Shown here one piece after another: positions 35,767 through 43,844 of a stretch of 53,176 bases of DNA. Origin of the DNA: SHLQ01 sp964441145 (GTDB lineage: Bacteria; Actinomycetota; Acidimicrobiia; Acidimicrobiales; SHLQ01); NCBI GenBank assembly GCA_964441145.1, contig CAYTUB010000007.1, forward strand, positions 1 to 53,176, in the 5' to 3' direction. A program made the position numbers and the translations under genes. The notes below the pieces were generated by a model that saw nothing but the letters and a program-made list of their open reading frames with translations, did no database searches and was not told the origin of the DNA. How positions within the stretch are numbered: the stretch's first letter is position 1; the number at the start of each line of letters is the position of its first letter.

Positions 35767-35834
35767 GCGGGGTGTTCATTATTGGATGCATCGCCGCCGT
35801 CGCCGGTGCACTCCGCTCGACCTGGTCACCGTGA
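35763..35834 (+). CDS. Possible 23-residue hydrophobic mini-protein
   Basis: An ATG overlaps the mauD-like stop (ATGA at 35763-35766) and opens a 23-codon frame, starting MSGVFIIGCIAAVAGAL and ending before TGA at 35832-35834. It is hydrophobic, has one Cys and mostly G/C third positions. The spacing matches the coupling between the other genes of this cluster. The TGA is in frame with the next gene's ATG at 35844, so a longer protein with a nonsense codon is an alternative. It may also be only a device for coupling translation. Confidence 0.35.
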   Translation: MSGVFIIGCIAAVAGALRSTWSP

Positions 35835-35843
35835 GGTGAGTCG

Positions 35844-36458
35844 ATGCTTTCGAGCATTCATCCGTTCGGGGAACGGAGCCGCAACAACCAATTCGCTGGC
35901 ACTGCCATTGCACACGTGTTCGCGAGCACGCTGGGCGGGCTGATTCTCGGGGTGCTCGCCGGAGGTGTCGGCGCACTTTTGACTTCTGTGCTCGCGATTC
36001 CCTCCACCGCCCGCACAGCGATCGTTTTCGTAGCGGCCGGAATCGCCACAATTCTCGAAGCGACCAAACGCGAACGCATCCTCCCCACCCGCGCCCGACA
36101 GGTGAACGAAAATTGGATTCAGACCTATCGCGGTTGGATCTACGGAGCAGGCTTTGGCGCTGAACTCGGCTTTGGGATCTCCACGATCATCACAACCACA
36201 CTCGTGCATCTGTTGGTCGTCACCATGGTGCTGCTCGGCGACCCGGTCACCACAGCCTTTCTCGGCGCTCTCTTTGGCTTTGTTCGAGGGGCGACGTTGC
36301 TCGCTGGGGCCCGCGTCGACTCACCCGAACGGCTGCGCGCTTTTCACCAGCGCCTCGACCAATTCCGAGACCGGTCCCGCGCCGGCGCTGTCGCCTCTCT
36401 AGGCGCCGCAACCGCTGTCGGGTTGTGGGCCGTGGCTGGACTGGGGTCCCTCCTATGA
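35844..36458 (+). CDS. Membrane protein of unknown function in the mau-like cluster
   Basis: 204 residues from ATG 35844, with GAGGTGAG about 5 bp upstream. Four to five hydrophobic segments rich in Gly and Ala: HVFASTLGGLILGVLAGGVG, IVFVAAGIATILE, FGAELGFGISTIITTTLVHL, TAFLGALFGFVRGATLLAGA, and a C-terminal one. There is no Cys, so it is not a CcdA/DsbD-type electron carrier. Start codon and following bases (ATGCT TTCG AGCAT) can form a small hairpin. Position at the end of the MauE/light-chain/MauD set suggests it belongs to the same machinery, perhaps for anchoring or export. Confidence 0.7.
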   Translation: MLSSIHPFGERSRNNQFAGTAIAHVFASTLGGLILGVLAGGVGALLTSVLAIPSTARTAIVFVAAGIATILEATKRERILPTRARQVNENWIQTYRGWIYGAGFGAELGFGISTIITTTLVHLLVVTMVLLGDPVTTAFLGALFGFVRGATLLAGARVDSPERLRAFHQRLDQFRDRSRAGAVASLGAATAVGLWAVAGLGSLL

Positions 36459-36489
36459 TCGAAGACGTAATTCCTGGAATGGAGCAACG

Positions 36490-36975
36490 ATGAACACACT
36501 CAATGGGGGCGGCGTCTCCGTCGGCCTACCAGGAGGATGGGAGGGCGAGGTCTTCAACCGCGCGCCGGAGTTCGATGGCCGACTTCTCAATGGCCCAAGT
36601 GGCGAGACCGAAGTAGCGCGAAATGTCGTGCACCTCGCTAATTTCGCGTTGCCCGCCGAGCGTGGCGACTTTGGATCTGGAGCCGTCGAACTGATGAGCT
36701 CGGGTGCGCTCATGGTGATCCTTTTCGAACACGGGCCCGAGAGCGTCGACACTCCCCTCTTTGCTCGATCTGGCGTGCCGCAGCTCACCCCGGAGGAGTT
36801 TCACCCTCAGCAGATGCAACGAACGCTGATGGGCCAGTCGGGGCGTCAGATCTTCTTCAACGCCAACGGACGGGCCTTTTGTCTCTACGTGGTTCTCGGT
36901 TCGCATCGCCAGCGCAACGTGCTGGTTCCACTCGTCAACGAAGTACTCGCGACCCTAGAGATCGAGCCGGCGTAA
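36490..36975 (+). CDS. Hypothetical protein
   Basis: 161 residues from ATG 36490, preceded by GGAGCAACG. No signal peptide or membrane segment. It starts GGGVSVGLPGGWEGEVFNRA and contains ARNVVHLANFALPAERGDFG and VLIPLVNEVL-type strings near the C-terminus, a pattern of a small alpha/beta domain. No family recognised. It is 31 bp after the membrane protein gene, so it may be the last gene of that operon. It ends 4 bp from the convergent SpoIID-like gene. Confidence 0.6.
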   Translation: MNTLNGGGVSVGLPGGWEGEVFNRAPEFDGRLLNGPSGETEVARNVVHLANFALPAERGDFGSGAVELMSSGALMVILFEHGPESVDTPLFARSGVPQLTPEEFHPQQMQRTLMGQSGRQIFFNANGRAFCLYVVLGSHRQRNVLVPLVNEVLATLEIEPA

Positions 36976-36979
36976 CGGA

Positions 36980-38992
36980 CTAGTTCTCGGCGAACAGACG
37001 CTCGTCGGGCCAGATCTCCGGACAGATGCACGGCGAAAAGGCTCCGTCGAGCGGCCGCGTCCAATCGACGGTGAACCAATCTGACAGCAAGCCAAATACG
37101 AACCGGAAGTCGTTGGCGTCCATGGTGAAGGTCTCCTCACCAAAGATGAGCGTGACCTCGACGGCGCGGCCACCATCTTCACCGAGTCCATTGCGTTCGG
37201 AAACGAAGACTCGGTCGAGCTGACGGTTACTGAATCGTGCCTCGATGTCGCTGACTGGAATTTGATCCGTCCAGTCATGGTTCGGGTTTCGGTCGACATC
37301 GTCGCCGAGGTCTTCGACCGCTGGGAACACTCCACCGGCTGTCCATCCGCCCGTGGAACTCGAGAACTCGGTCCGAGCCACCGATTCGCCACGCATGCGG
37401 ACGACGCCGGTCGTGGCATCGATTGCTTCGGTGGACAGTGGGTGCTCGTTGTCGGTCAGCGTGCCGTTCACCCGAACCGCTCGACCGCCGTAGACCTGGC
37501 AGCTAATCGTGTCGCAGGTTCTCGCATAGCTCGTGCGGTTTTCGCCCAGCGCATAGGACCTCGCCGACACCGCCTGCGACTGCACCGCAGCTGCCCCGTC
37601 GCCGTTACCGAGGAGGGCCCAACTCGCTGGCATCTCCAGTGGCACAACGGCCCGCAGGTAGGCCTCAACGGGGACCGCATTGACGGTTCGTTGGTTGCCG
37701 TCGTTGTGCACTGCACGAAGTTCGCCTCGGTAATAGCGTTGTTCACTCGTCGACACACACCGCTGGATGGTTTCATCGAGGTCTATGAAGGGATCGAGAC
37801 GAGGGCTCGCGTCCGCTGCCTGATCTCCTCCTGGCGTGCCACCGACGCCGATTTGCGCCGAAAGCCCAAGGACGGGCTCGTCGTTTCCGTCTCCGTCGAG
37901 GTCTCCAATGTGGAATTCGCCCGAGTTGGGCAAGCCAACGCGATCGAGCTCGGGACCGCGGTCCTCAAGTCCCGTACGGCGAATCAGTTGGTCGTCACGG
38001 ACAAGTCCTACGTCGGAGAAGCCATCGCCATCCCAGTCCCCAACAAAGGCGTCGTCTGCGAGTTGCCCGAATTGGAAGTCGCGAACTGGAGCGCCAGCAC
38101 CTGGTGAAAGGAACCAGATGCGGTCTCGGCGTATGCCGAGGTCGTCGTTGCCGTCGCCATCCCAATCGCCACCGATCGGCGCGTCACCGGCTTCACCAAA
38201 GCTCAGCACGGAAGATGATGCAATTCCATTGCCAAGGGTCCACGTGCCGTTGTTGAACACGGCGGCGGTATCGACGCCGTCGCCATCCCAATCGCCCGAA
38301 AGCGGGATGCCCGCAGGCATCTGAAATGTGGAGCGCACCGAGGCGGCCGGATTGGCTTGCGTGCCATTGAACAGCGTCCATGACGTGCCGTCGACGAGGG
38401 CTACTTCGTCGGAGCCGTCGCCGTTCCAGTCGCCGAGAACAATGGTTCCGTCGCCGAGAGCGGGAGGTGATACAGAGGGCGATCCATCGACAGTGCTGAT
38501 TCGAAGCTGTTCAGCATCGATGACCCCGGGCCGATCCACGAACGGGCCTGAACATGTGGGCGCATCGGCGAGCACAAAACCACCGGCTACGGCGGTTAGG
38601 CGCAGTGCCTGGCCCTGGCTGACGTGGGTGACTTCGTCGTTATCGTCGATCAATACCACCGAGCCGCTATCGACTTGCACGACGGTCGGCTCGTCGTTTG
38701 CGCCGTCGATTCGCACGGTGAGCAACGAGTTTGGTTGAACCCCAGCGGAGGTATCGCCATAGAAGTGATCGAGGATCCGTTCGCTTGACCAGCCAAAGTT
38801 CACGGCATAGCCAAGTGCCCCGAATTGCCCCATGCCTCGGCCGTGTCCCCAACCGTGGCCGTCAACGGACAGCACGAGGGGCTCGTCGTCGCCAACTTGG
38901 GTCTGGAACGCTTGGGCGCCGGCGGGAGTCACCGTCGTCGACATCATGGCGAGCAATGCAATGCCTGCGAGCCCGCCTCTGATTTTCCTCAT
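36980..38992 (-). CDS. Exported SpoIID/LytB-domain protein with inserted GDWDGDG repeats
   Basis: 670 residues from ATG 38992 with a signal peptide (MRKIRGGLAGIALLAMMSTT; cleavage after AGA or AQA near 27). Two parts of a SpoIID/LytB domain flank an insertion: DGHGWGHGRGMGQFGALGYA at 44-63, and after residue 430 VVPLEMPASWALLGNGDGAA, AVQSQAVSARSYALG and FSSSTGGWT. SpoIID is a lytic transglycosylase acting on denuded glycan strands; the Glu of PLEMP corresponds to its catalytic Glu. Residues 187-375 carry five GDWDGDG-type repeats (at 187, 233, 275, 318, 363), closely similar to those of the Tat-exported protein about 2 kb away. Probably a wall enzyme in a non-sporulating organism. Confidence 0.8.
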   Translation of the reverse strand: MRKIRGGLAGIALLAMMSTTVTPAGAQAFQTQVGDDEPLVLSVDGHGWGHGRGMGQFGALGYAVNFGWSSERILDHFYGDTSAGVQPNSLLTVRIDGANDEPTVVQVDSGSVVLIDDNDEVTHVSQGQALRLTAVAGGFVLADAPTCSGPFVDRPGVIDAEQLRISTVDGSPSVSPPALGDGTIVLGDWNGDGSDEVALVDGTSWTLFNGTQANPAASVRSTFQMPAGIPLSGDWDGDGVDTAAVFNNGTWTLGNGIASSSVLSFGEAGDAPIGGDWDGDGNDDLGIRRDRIWFLSPGAGAPVRDFQFGQLADDAFVGDWDGDGFSDVGLVRDDQLIRRTGLEDRGPELDRVGLPNSGEFHIGDLDGDGNDEPVLGLSAQIGVGGTPGGDQAADASPRLDPFIDLDETIQRCVSTSEQRYYRGELRAVHNDGNQRTVNAVPVEAYLRAVVPLEMPASWALLGNGDGAAAVQSQAVSARSYALGENRTSYARTCDTISCQVYGGRAVRVNGTLTDNEHPLSTEAIDATTGVVRMRGESVARTEFSSSTGGWTAGGVFPAVEDLGDDVDRNPNHDWTDQIPVSDIEARFSNRQLDRVFVSERNGLGEDGGRAVEVTLIFGEETFTMDANDFRFVFGLLSDWFTVDWTRPLDGAFSPCICPEIWPDERLFAEN

Positions 38993-39081
38993 ACCGTGGG
39001 GTACCCCTTTGACCAGCGCACTACGTACCGTAGCGAAACCAGGCCGCTAGGTCAGATCGGCGGCACCACAACTTGGCTTCC

Positions 39082-39945
39082 CTAGAGAGCCTGCAAAGCG
39101 CGCACGACCTCGGCCAGGGGCTCTCGAAAGTCCCGCAATAGGGGTAGCCCGGCCTCTTCGAACCGAGTGTTTGCCAACACCGAGTTCGCCGGACGCGGGG
39201 CCGGGCGCGGGGGTTGCAATTCGGCGGTTGAACACGGCTGCACCCGATTTGGGTCTTCGCCCGCGGCGATCAGGACCTCTCGGCAGAAGTCGTACCACGA
39301 GACAATCCCTTCGTTCGTCACGTGCATGACGCCAGAATCATCGCGGGTGGCCAAGGTGAGCAGCGCTCTGGCCAAGTCGCTCGTGAACGTTGGCTTGCCG
39401 ACCTGATCGTCGACGAAGGTGAGCGTCGGGTGGTTGGCAGCGGCCCGAAGGATCGTCTTGACCATGTTGGCGCCGTGCACCCCACAAACCCAGGAGGTGC
39501 GCACGATCAATCCGCTATCGCCGAGGTCGGCGACATGATGTTCGCCCGCGAGCTTCGACTCGCCATACACCGAGGCCGGATTGGGGACATCCATCTCCAC
39601 GTACGGCTCCACCTTCGTGCCGTCGAAGACGTAGTCGGTACTCACGTAGATCACGCGGGCGCCGATCGCTTTGGCTGCGCTGGTGATCGCTGCGGTGCCG
39701 CCTGCATTCACGTCGTGTGCGGCCTCGCTGTTCGACTCACAATCGTCGACTGCGGTATATGCCGCGGCGTGGATGATGACGTCAGGCTCAATGTCAGAGA
39801 TCAGGGCCGAAGTGGCCGAAGGGTCGGTGATGTCGAGCTCTTCGCGATCGATGGCATGAAGTTCGATGGTGGAGTAGTCGGGAGCAGCGAGGCGAACATC
39901 GGTGCCGAGCTGCCCGGCTGCGCCGGTGAGCAGAACTCGTCTCAT
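39082..39945 (-). CDS. rmlD: dTDP-4-dehydrorhamnose reductase
   Basis: 287 residues. ATG at 39945 (MRRVLLTGAAGQLGTDVRLA) sits one base into the rmlB stop (TGATG), so the longer in-frame reading is rejected. NADPH-dependent last step of dTDP-L-rhamnose synthesis. Motifs: GAAGQLG, HAAAYTAVDDCE, STDYVFDGTKVEPYVE, and the catalytic YGESKLAGE (YxxxK). Last gene of the minus-strand rmlA-C-B-D operon. Rhamnose is the linker sugar of actinobacterial wall polymers, matching the glycosyltransferases around it. Confidence 0.94.
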   Translation of the reverse strand: MRRVLLTGAAGQLGTDVRLAAPDYSTIELHAIDREELDITDPSATSALISDIEPDVIIHAAAYTAVDDCESNSEAAHDVNAGGTAAITSAAKAIGARVIYVSTDYVFDGTKVEPYVEMDVPNPASVYGESKLAGEHHVADLGDSGLIVRTSWVCGVHGANMVKTILRAAANHPTLTFVDDQVGKPTFTSDLARALLTLATRDDSGVMHVTNEGIVSWYDFCREVLIAAGEDPNRVQPCSTAELQPPRPAPRPANSVLANTRFEEAGLPLLRDFREPLAEVVRALQAL

Positions 39946-40913
39946 CAGCGGTTCTTCACCGAAGCCTTCAGCGGCTCCCACCAGGCACGGTTGTTGCGAT
40001 ACCAGGCAACCGTTTCGTCGAGGGCATCTTCGAAGCTCCGCTTCGGCTCCCACCCAAGCGCCCGGATCTTGGTGGTATCGATGCTGTAGCGACGATCGTG
40101 CCCGAGGCGGTCTTCAACGAAGTCGATCGATGACTCGTCCTTGCCGCACCGTTGCAGTATCGCCATGGTGAGTTCCTTGTTCGTGAGCTCGTTGCCTGCA
40201 CCAATGTTGTAGATCTCGCCGGTCGTGCCGGTCTCCAACACCATCTGCACGGCCTCGCAGTTGTCGAGCACGTAGGTCCAGTCTCGAATGTTGAGCCCGT
40301 CGCCATACAGCGGCACCTGCTGACCCTCTTCGAGGTTCGTGACGAACAGAGGAATCACTTTCTCGGGGAATTGATAGGGGCCGAACTGGTTCGCTGACCG
40401 GGTGATGACGACCGGCAGGCCATAGGTCTCGCTATAGGCCATCGCGACGAGATCAGAGCTCGCCTTACTCGCCGAATAGGGCGAGCGCGGCTCGAGCGGG
40501 TCGGCCTCGACAAAGCTTCCCTCATCGATTGACCCGTACACCTCGTCGGTCGAGATGTGCAGAAACCGTTCGATCTCTGTTTGGCGGGCGATGTCGCACA
40601 CGACGTTGGTCCCGCCGACGTTGGTGTGGATGAACGCGTCGGGTCCCAGGATGGAACGGTCGACGTGGGACTCAGCTGCAAAGTGCACGACATGGGTGTG
40701 GCCCTTCATCGCTGCGGCCACCGCCTCGCGATCGGTGATGTCGCCTTGGACGAAGGAGAACCGTGAAGACCCTTCGAATTCGGCCAGGTTTGCCCGCACG
40801 CCCGCGTAGGTGAGTGCGTCGAACACCGTGATCTCGGCGTCGCTATTGGCCATGAGCCAGCGAACATAGTTCGAGCCGATGAATCCAGCCGCGCCGGTGA
40901 TGAACATCTTCAT
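39945..40913 (-). CDS. rmlB: dTDP-glucose 4,6-dehydratase
   Basis: 322 residues from ATG 40913 (MKMFITGAAGFIGSNYVRWL). An upstream in-frame ATG at 41114 would overlap rmlC by 190 bp and is rejected. Converts dTDP-glucose to dTDP-4-keto-6-deoxyglucose. Motifs: GAAGFIGSNYVRW, HFAAESHVDRSI, STDEVYGSIDEGSF (catalytic Thr-Asp-Glu), YSASKASSD (YxxxK), VITRSANQFGPYQFPEK. Between rmlC (11 bp) and rmlD (1-base overlap). Confidence 0.95.
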   Translation of the reverse strand: MKMFITGAAGFIGSNYVRWLMANSDAEITVFDALTYAGVRANLAEFEGSSRFSFVQGDITDREAVAAAMKGHTHVVHFAAESHVDRSILGPDAFIHTNVGGTNVVCDIARQTEIERFLHISTDEVYGSIDEGSFVEADPLEPRSPYSASKASSDLVAMAYSETYGLPVVITRSANQFGPYQFPEKVIPLFVTNLEEGQQVPLYGDGLNIRDWTYVLDNCEAVQMVLETGTTGEIYNIGAGNELTNKELTMAILQRCGKDESSIDFVEDRLGHDRRYSIDTTKIRALGWEPKRSFEDALDETVAWYRNNRAWWEPLKASVKNR

Positions 40914-40924
40914 GCTGGCAACTT

Positions 40925-41491
40925 TCAGGTACGGATCGATGCGTGGGGGGTTCGGGCCGGATCGATCTCCGAGCGCAGCGGATTGGCTGCGTCGCGCTCC
41001 GACACGATTGGATCGGTCAGCCCCCAATCGGCGCCCAATTCCGGATCGTTCCATGCCACACCGAGCTCGTCGGCCGGGTTGTAGTAGCCGTCGACCAAGT
41101 AGGTGATGACGCAATCCGTCAGCGACGCAAACCCGTGCGCCACGCCGGGCGGGATGAACAGACCGAGGTGGTTGTTCTCACCACCATCGACTTCGCCCAT
41201 ATCCAGCATTTGCGTCGCGCCGTCGGTTGCCGAGCCGACTCGAAGGTCATGCAACACGACCCGGGCGTGACCGGTAGGTACGTACCAGTAGTCGGCTTGA
41301 TGCAGGTGATAGTGCAATCCCACAATCGCGCCGCTTTGGCGGTTCCCACGATTGCTTTGAATCATTTCGCGCCCGAGGTCGAACCACTCTCGCCGGTACG
41401 TCTCGATGAAGTATCCCCGGTCGTCTCGGTGCACGGTTGGTTCGACGATTACTACCCCGTCGATTACTTCGGATTTCGTGAGCGTTGCCAT
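40925..41491 (-). CDS. rmlC: dTDP-4-dehydrorhamnose 3,5-epimerase
   Basis: 188-residue cupin from ATG 41491. Motifs: HRDDRGYFIETYRREWFD, GLHYHLHQADYWYVPTGHAR (canonical members have RGLHYQ; here the Arg is a Val, IVGLHYH), LHDLRVGSATDG, IPPGVAHGFASLTD and VDGYYNPADELGVAWNDPEL. The ending is family-typical. The departure around the catalytic His suggests a divergent but operon-consistent enzyme. Starts 2 bases after rmlA. Confidence 0.88.
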   Translation of the reverse strand: MATLTKSEVIDGVVIVEPTVHRDDRGYFIETYRREWFDLGREMIQSNRGNRQSGAIVGLHYHLHQADYWYVPTGHARVVLHDLRVGSATDGATQMLDMGEVDGGENNHLGLFIPPGVAHGFASLTDCVITYLVDGYYNPADELGVAWNDPELGADWGLTDPIVSERDAANPLRSEIDPARTPHASIRT

Positions 41492-41493
41492 GG

Positions 41494-42594
41494 TCAGCCT
41501 TCCAACTCGATACGTGAGTGATCGCCGAGCATCAGTCTCAAGCCCGCTGGCACATGATCGCTGCGATCCACCTCGACGTGTGCACCAATGAGCGAGTCGG
41601 TGATTCGGGCAACGTTTCGGATGCTCGATGCACCCAGGATCACCGAATGGTCGAGCTCGGACTTTTCGATGACGCAGTTGGCGGCAACCGAGGAGTACGG
41701 GCCGATGTAGGAGTCGGTCACGGTCGTTCCGGCTCCGATAACGGCTGGGCCGCGCACGGTGGAATTCACGATCTTGGCACCGGCTTCGATTCGGACACGA
41801 CCGGTGATCGTCGATGCCGCGTCGACGTCACCGCCGATGTGGTCCTCGATCGTGTCGAGCACGAGTCGGTTGCACTCGAGCAGTGGGTCCTTCTTGCCCG
41901 TGTCGAGCCACCAGCCGCGCAATGTGTCGTGGGCTACCGGGTGGCCTTCGTCGATCAACCATTGGATCGCGTCGGTAATTTCAAGTTCGCCGCGAGCGCT
42001 CGGTTCGATTGCGTCAACCGCGTCGTGGATACGTCGATCGAAGAGGTAGACGCCAACGAGCGCGAGGTCAGAGGGTGGATCGTCAGGCTTTTCGACCAGG
42101 GCCACGACCGACCCGTCGGCGGCCACATCGGCGACTCCGAACGAACGCGGGTCATCGACTTTGGCGAGAAGAATCTGCGCGGCCGGCGGGCCAGCACTGC
42201 CGAGTTCGGGGGCGTTTGACCGCTGGGAGAAGGTCTCGACGAATCCAACGAGATCTTGTTCGAGCATGTTGTCGCCGAGGTACATAACAAAGTCGTCCTC
42301 ACCGAGGAACGGTTTGGCGATGAGCACGCAATGAGCGAGTCCGAGGGGTTCGTCCTGCACAATCCAGGTGATCTCTGCACCGAACTGCGAGCCGTCACCA
42401 ACGGCGTCGCGTATGTCGCCACCGGTCTCCGGGCTGATGATGATGCCGATCTCTTCGATACCTGCATCAACCATTGCCTCAAGCCCGTAAACGAGGATTG
42501 GTTTGTTGGCAATCGGTACGAGTTGTTTGGCCGAGGTATGGGTAATCGGCCGTAGCCGAGTCCCGGCTCCACCGGAAAGAATCAGTCCCTTCAC
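41494..42594 (-). CDS. rmlA: Glucose-1-phosphate thymidylyltransferase, long form with left-handed beta-helix tail
   Basis: 366 residues from GTG 42594 (VKGLILSGGAGTRLRPITHT); a GTG at 42612 adds six residues and is a possible alternative. Makes dTDP-glucose. Motifs: LSGGAGTRLRPIT, ANKPILVYGLEAMVDAGIEE, GDNMLEQDLVGF, FGVADVAADGSVVALVEKP. From about residue 240 the protein continues with hexapeptide-like repeats (VNSTVRGPAVIGAGTTVTDS and similar), so it is the long RfbA form rather than the ~290-residue short form. First gene of the rml operon. Confidence 0.93.
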   Translation of the reverse strand: MKGLILSGGAGTRLRPITHTSAKQLVPIANKPILVYGLEAMVDAGIEEIGIIISPETGGDIRDAVGDGSQFGAEITWIVQDEPLGLAHCVLIAKPFLGEDDFVMYLGDNMLEQDLVGFVETFSQRSNAPELGSAGPPAAQILLAKVDDPRSFGVADVAADGSVVALVEKPDDPPSDLALVGVYLFDRRIHDAVDAIEPSARGELEITDAIQWLIDEGHPVAHDTLRGWWLDTGKKDPLLECNRLVLDTIEDHIGGDVDAASTITGRVRIEAGAKIVNSTVRGPAVIGAGTTVTDSYIGPYSSVAANCVIEKSELDHSVILGASSIRNVARITDSLIGAHVEVDRSDHVPAGLRLMLGDHSRIELEG

Positions 42595-42645
42595 GGCAGT
42601 GAGACTAGCCACTGGCCGTCGAGAACTGGGGCCAATCTCGCACTG

Positions 42646-43809
42646 CTAGCTGAGCAGCACTGGAGCGCACAGGCCCTCGAGGTCGACGATTGCTATATCG
42701 TCCCGGCGCTCATAGGTCACCGGGTTCGCGTCGTCTTTCTCCAGGGTGTACTCGGAGAACATCATGTCGAGCGCATCGAAGATGAGGAGGCGACCAATGA
42801 GTGGTTCGCCAAGGCCCAACAACAACTTGATTGCTTCGACGGCTTGGATCGAGCCAACAATTCCTGGAAGCACTCCGAGAACTCCAGCGACCGAGCAGTT
42901 CGGAGCGAGCTCGGCGGGGGGCGGAGCGGGCAACATGTCGCGATAGGTCGGGCCACGCATCGGGTCGAACACGCTGACCTGTCCCTCGAAACGAAAGATC
43001 GAGCCATGAACTACCGGGATGCCCAACTTCACCGATGCATCGTTGAGAACGTAGCGAGCGGGAAAGTTATCGGCACCGTCGACGATGACGTCGTATCCCT
43101 CGATCAGTTCCATGACGTTGGAGGCATCGAGGCGTACGGGGTGCTTCACCACGGTGACATCGGGGTTGAGCAAACGGATTGTCTCTTCGGCCGAGTCAAC
43201 CTTCTTGTCACCGATTCGGTCCAGGTTGTGCATCACCTGGCGTTGCAGGTTCGACGCATCGACGACGTCCATGTCGACGATGCCCATCGTTCCAACTCCG
43301 GCAGCCGCGAGGTAGAGGGCGGCGGGCGAACCAAGTCCTCCGGCACCGAGTAAAAGCACCTTGGAGTCGAGGAGTTTCAGTTGGCCTTCTTCGCCGATCT
43401 CGGGAAGGTTCAGGTGCCGGCCATATCGCGCCCGCTGCTCCATCGAGAGCCCCGCGTCCTCTCCCCATGGGAGCCCGGCGTCTTTCCATGCGTTGAATCC
43501 ACCGGCGAGCGAGACCACATCGCCATATCCCATGTCGAGCATCGTCTTGGCGGCGAGTGCGGATCGGGTTCCGCCAGCACACATGATGACCACCGGCTGA
43601 GATCGGTCGGGCACCTTGCTCTCGATCTGGAGTTCGAGCAGGCCCCGGGCGACGATGAGCGCACCACCCACGCTGCCCGATTGTGTCTCGTCCGGCTCAC
43701 GCACATCGAGCAGAACAGCGCCGTTACTGAAACGCCGAGAGGCTTCGGCGGCGTCGACTTCGGCGACCACTGCCATTGCTTCGGCGAGTAACTCCTGGAA
43801 CGTTGCCAT
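42646..43809 (-). CDS. moeB: Rhodanese-ThiF fusion (MoeB/MoeZ-like adenylyltransferase)
   Basis: 387 residues from ATG 43809. Residues ~18-115 are a rhodanese domain with the active-site loop MCAGGTRSA; residues ~120-385 are a ThiF/MoeB domain with RYGRHLNLPEIGEEGQ, LLGAGGLGSPAALYLAAAGVG, DMDVVDASNLQRQVMHN and DGADNFPARYVLND. The E1-type Cys is kept (ELAPNCSVAGVLGVLPG), but the zinc-binding CxxC of MoeB is TYRD here (GPTYRDMLPAPPP) and no second pair is seen. Mycobacterial MoeZ has the reverse order (ThiF then rhodanese). Activates a ThiS-like carrier for sulfur transfer in molybdopterin, cysteine or thiocarboxylate pathways. Confidence 0.88.
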   Translation of the reverse strand: MATFQELLAEAMAVVAEVDAAEASRRFSNGAVLLDVREPDETQSGSVGGALIVARGLLELQIESKVPDRSQPVVIMCAGGTRSALAAKTMLDMGYGDVVSLAGGFNAWKDAGLPWGEDAGLSMEQRARYGRHLNLPEIGEEGQLKLLDSKVLLLGAGGLGSPAALYLAAAGVGTMGIVDMDVVDASNLQRQVMHNLDRIGDKKVDSAEETIRLLNPDVTVVKHPVRLDASNVMELIEGYDVIVDGADNFPARYVLNDASVKLGIPVVHGSIFRFEGQVSVFDPMRGPTYRDMLPAPPPAELAPNCSVAGVLGVLPGIVGSIQAVEAIKLLLGLGEPLIGRLLIFDALDMMFSEYTLEKDDANPVTYERRDDIAIVDLEGLCAPVLLS

Positions 43810-43844
43810 GCACCCAGACTAGAGCGGCACGACACAACCGAGGT

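Noticed and set aside
35832..35843. Second selenocysteine TGA
   Set aside because: No CxxU/UxxC context, no SECIS with an early loop G, and a good ribosome site plus ATG follow at once.
40914..41114. Extended rmlB start
   Set aside because: The extension lies in the rmlC coding region and precedes the Rossmann motif that normally begins RmlB.
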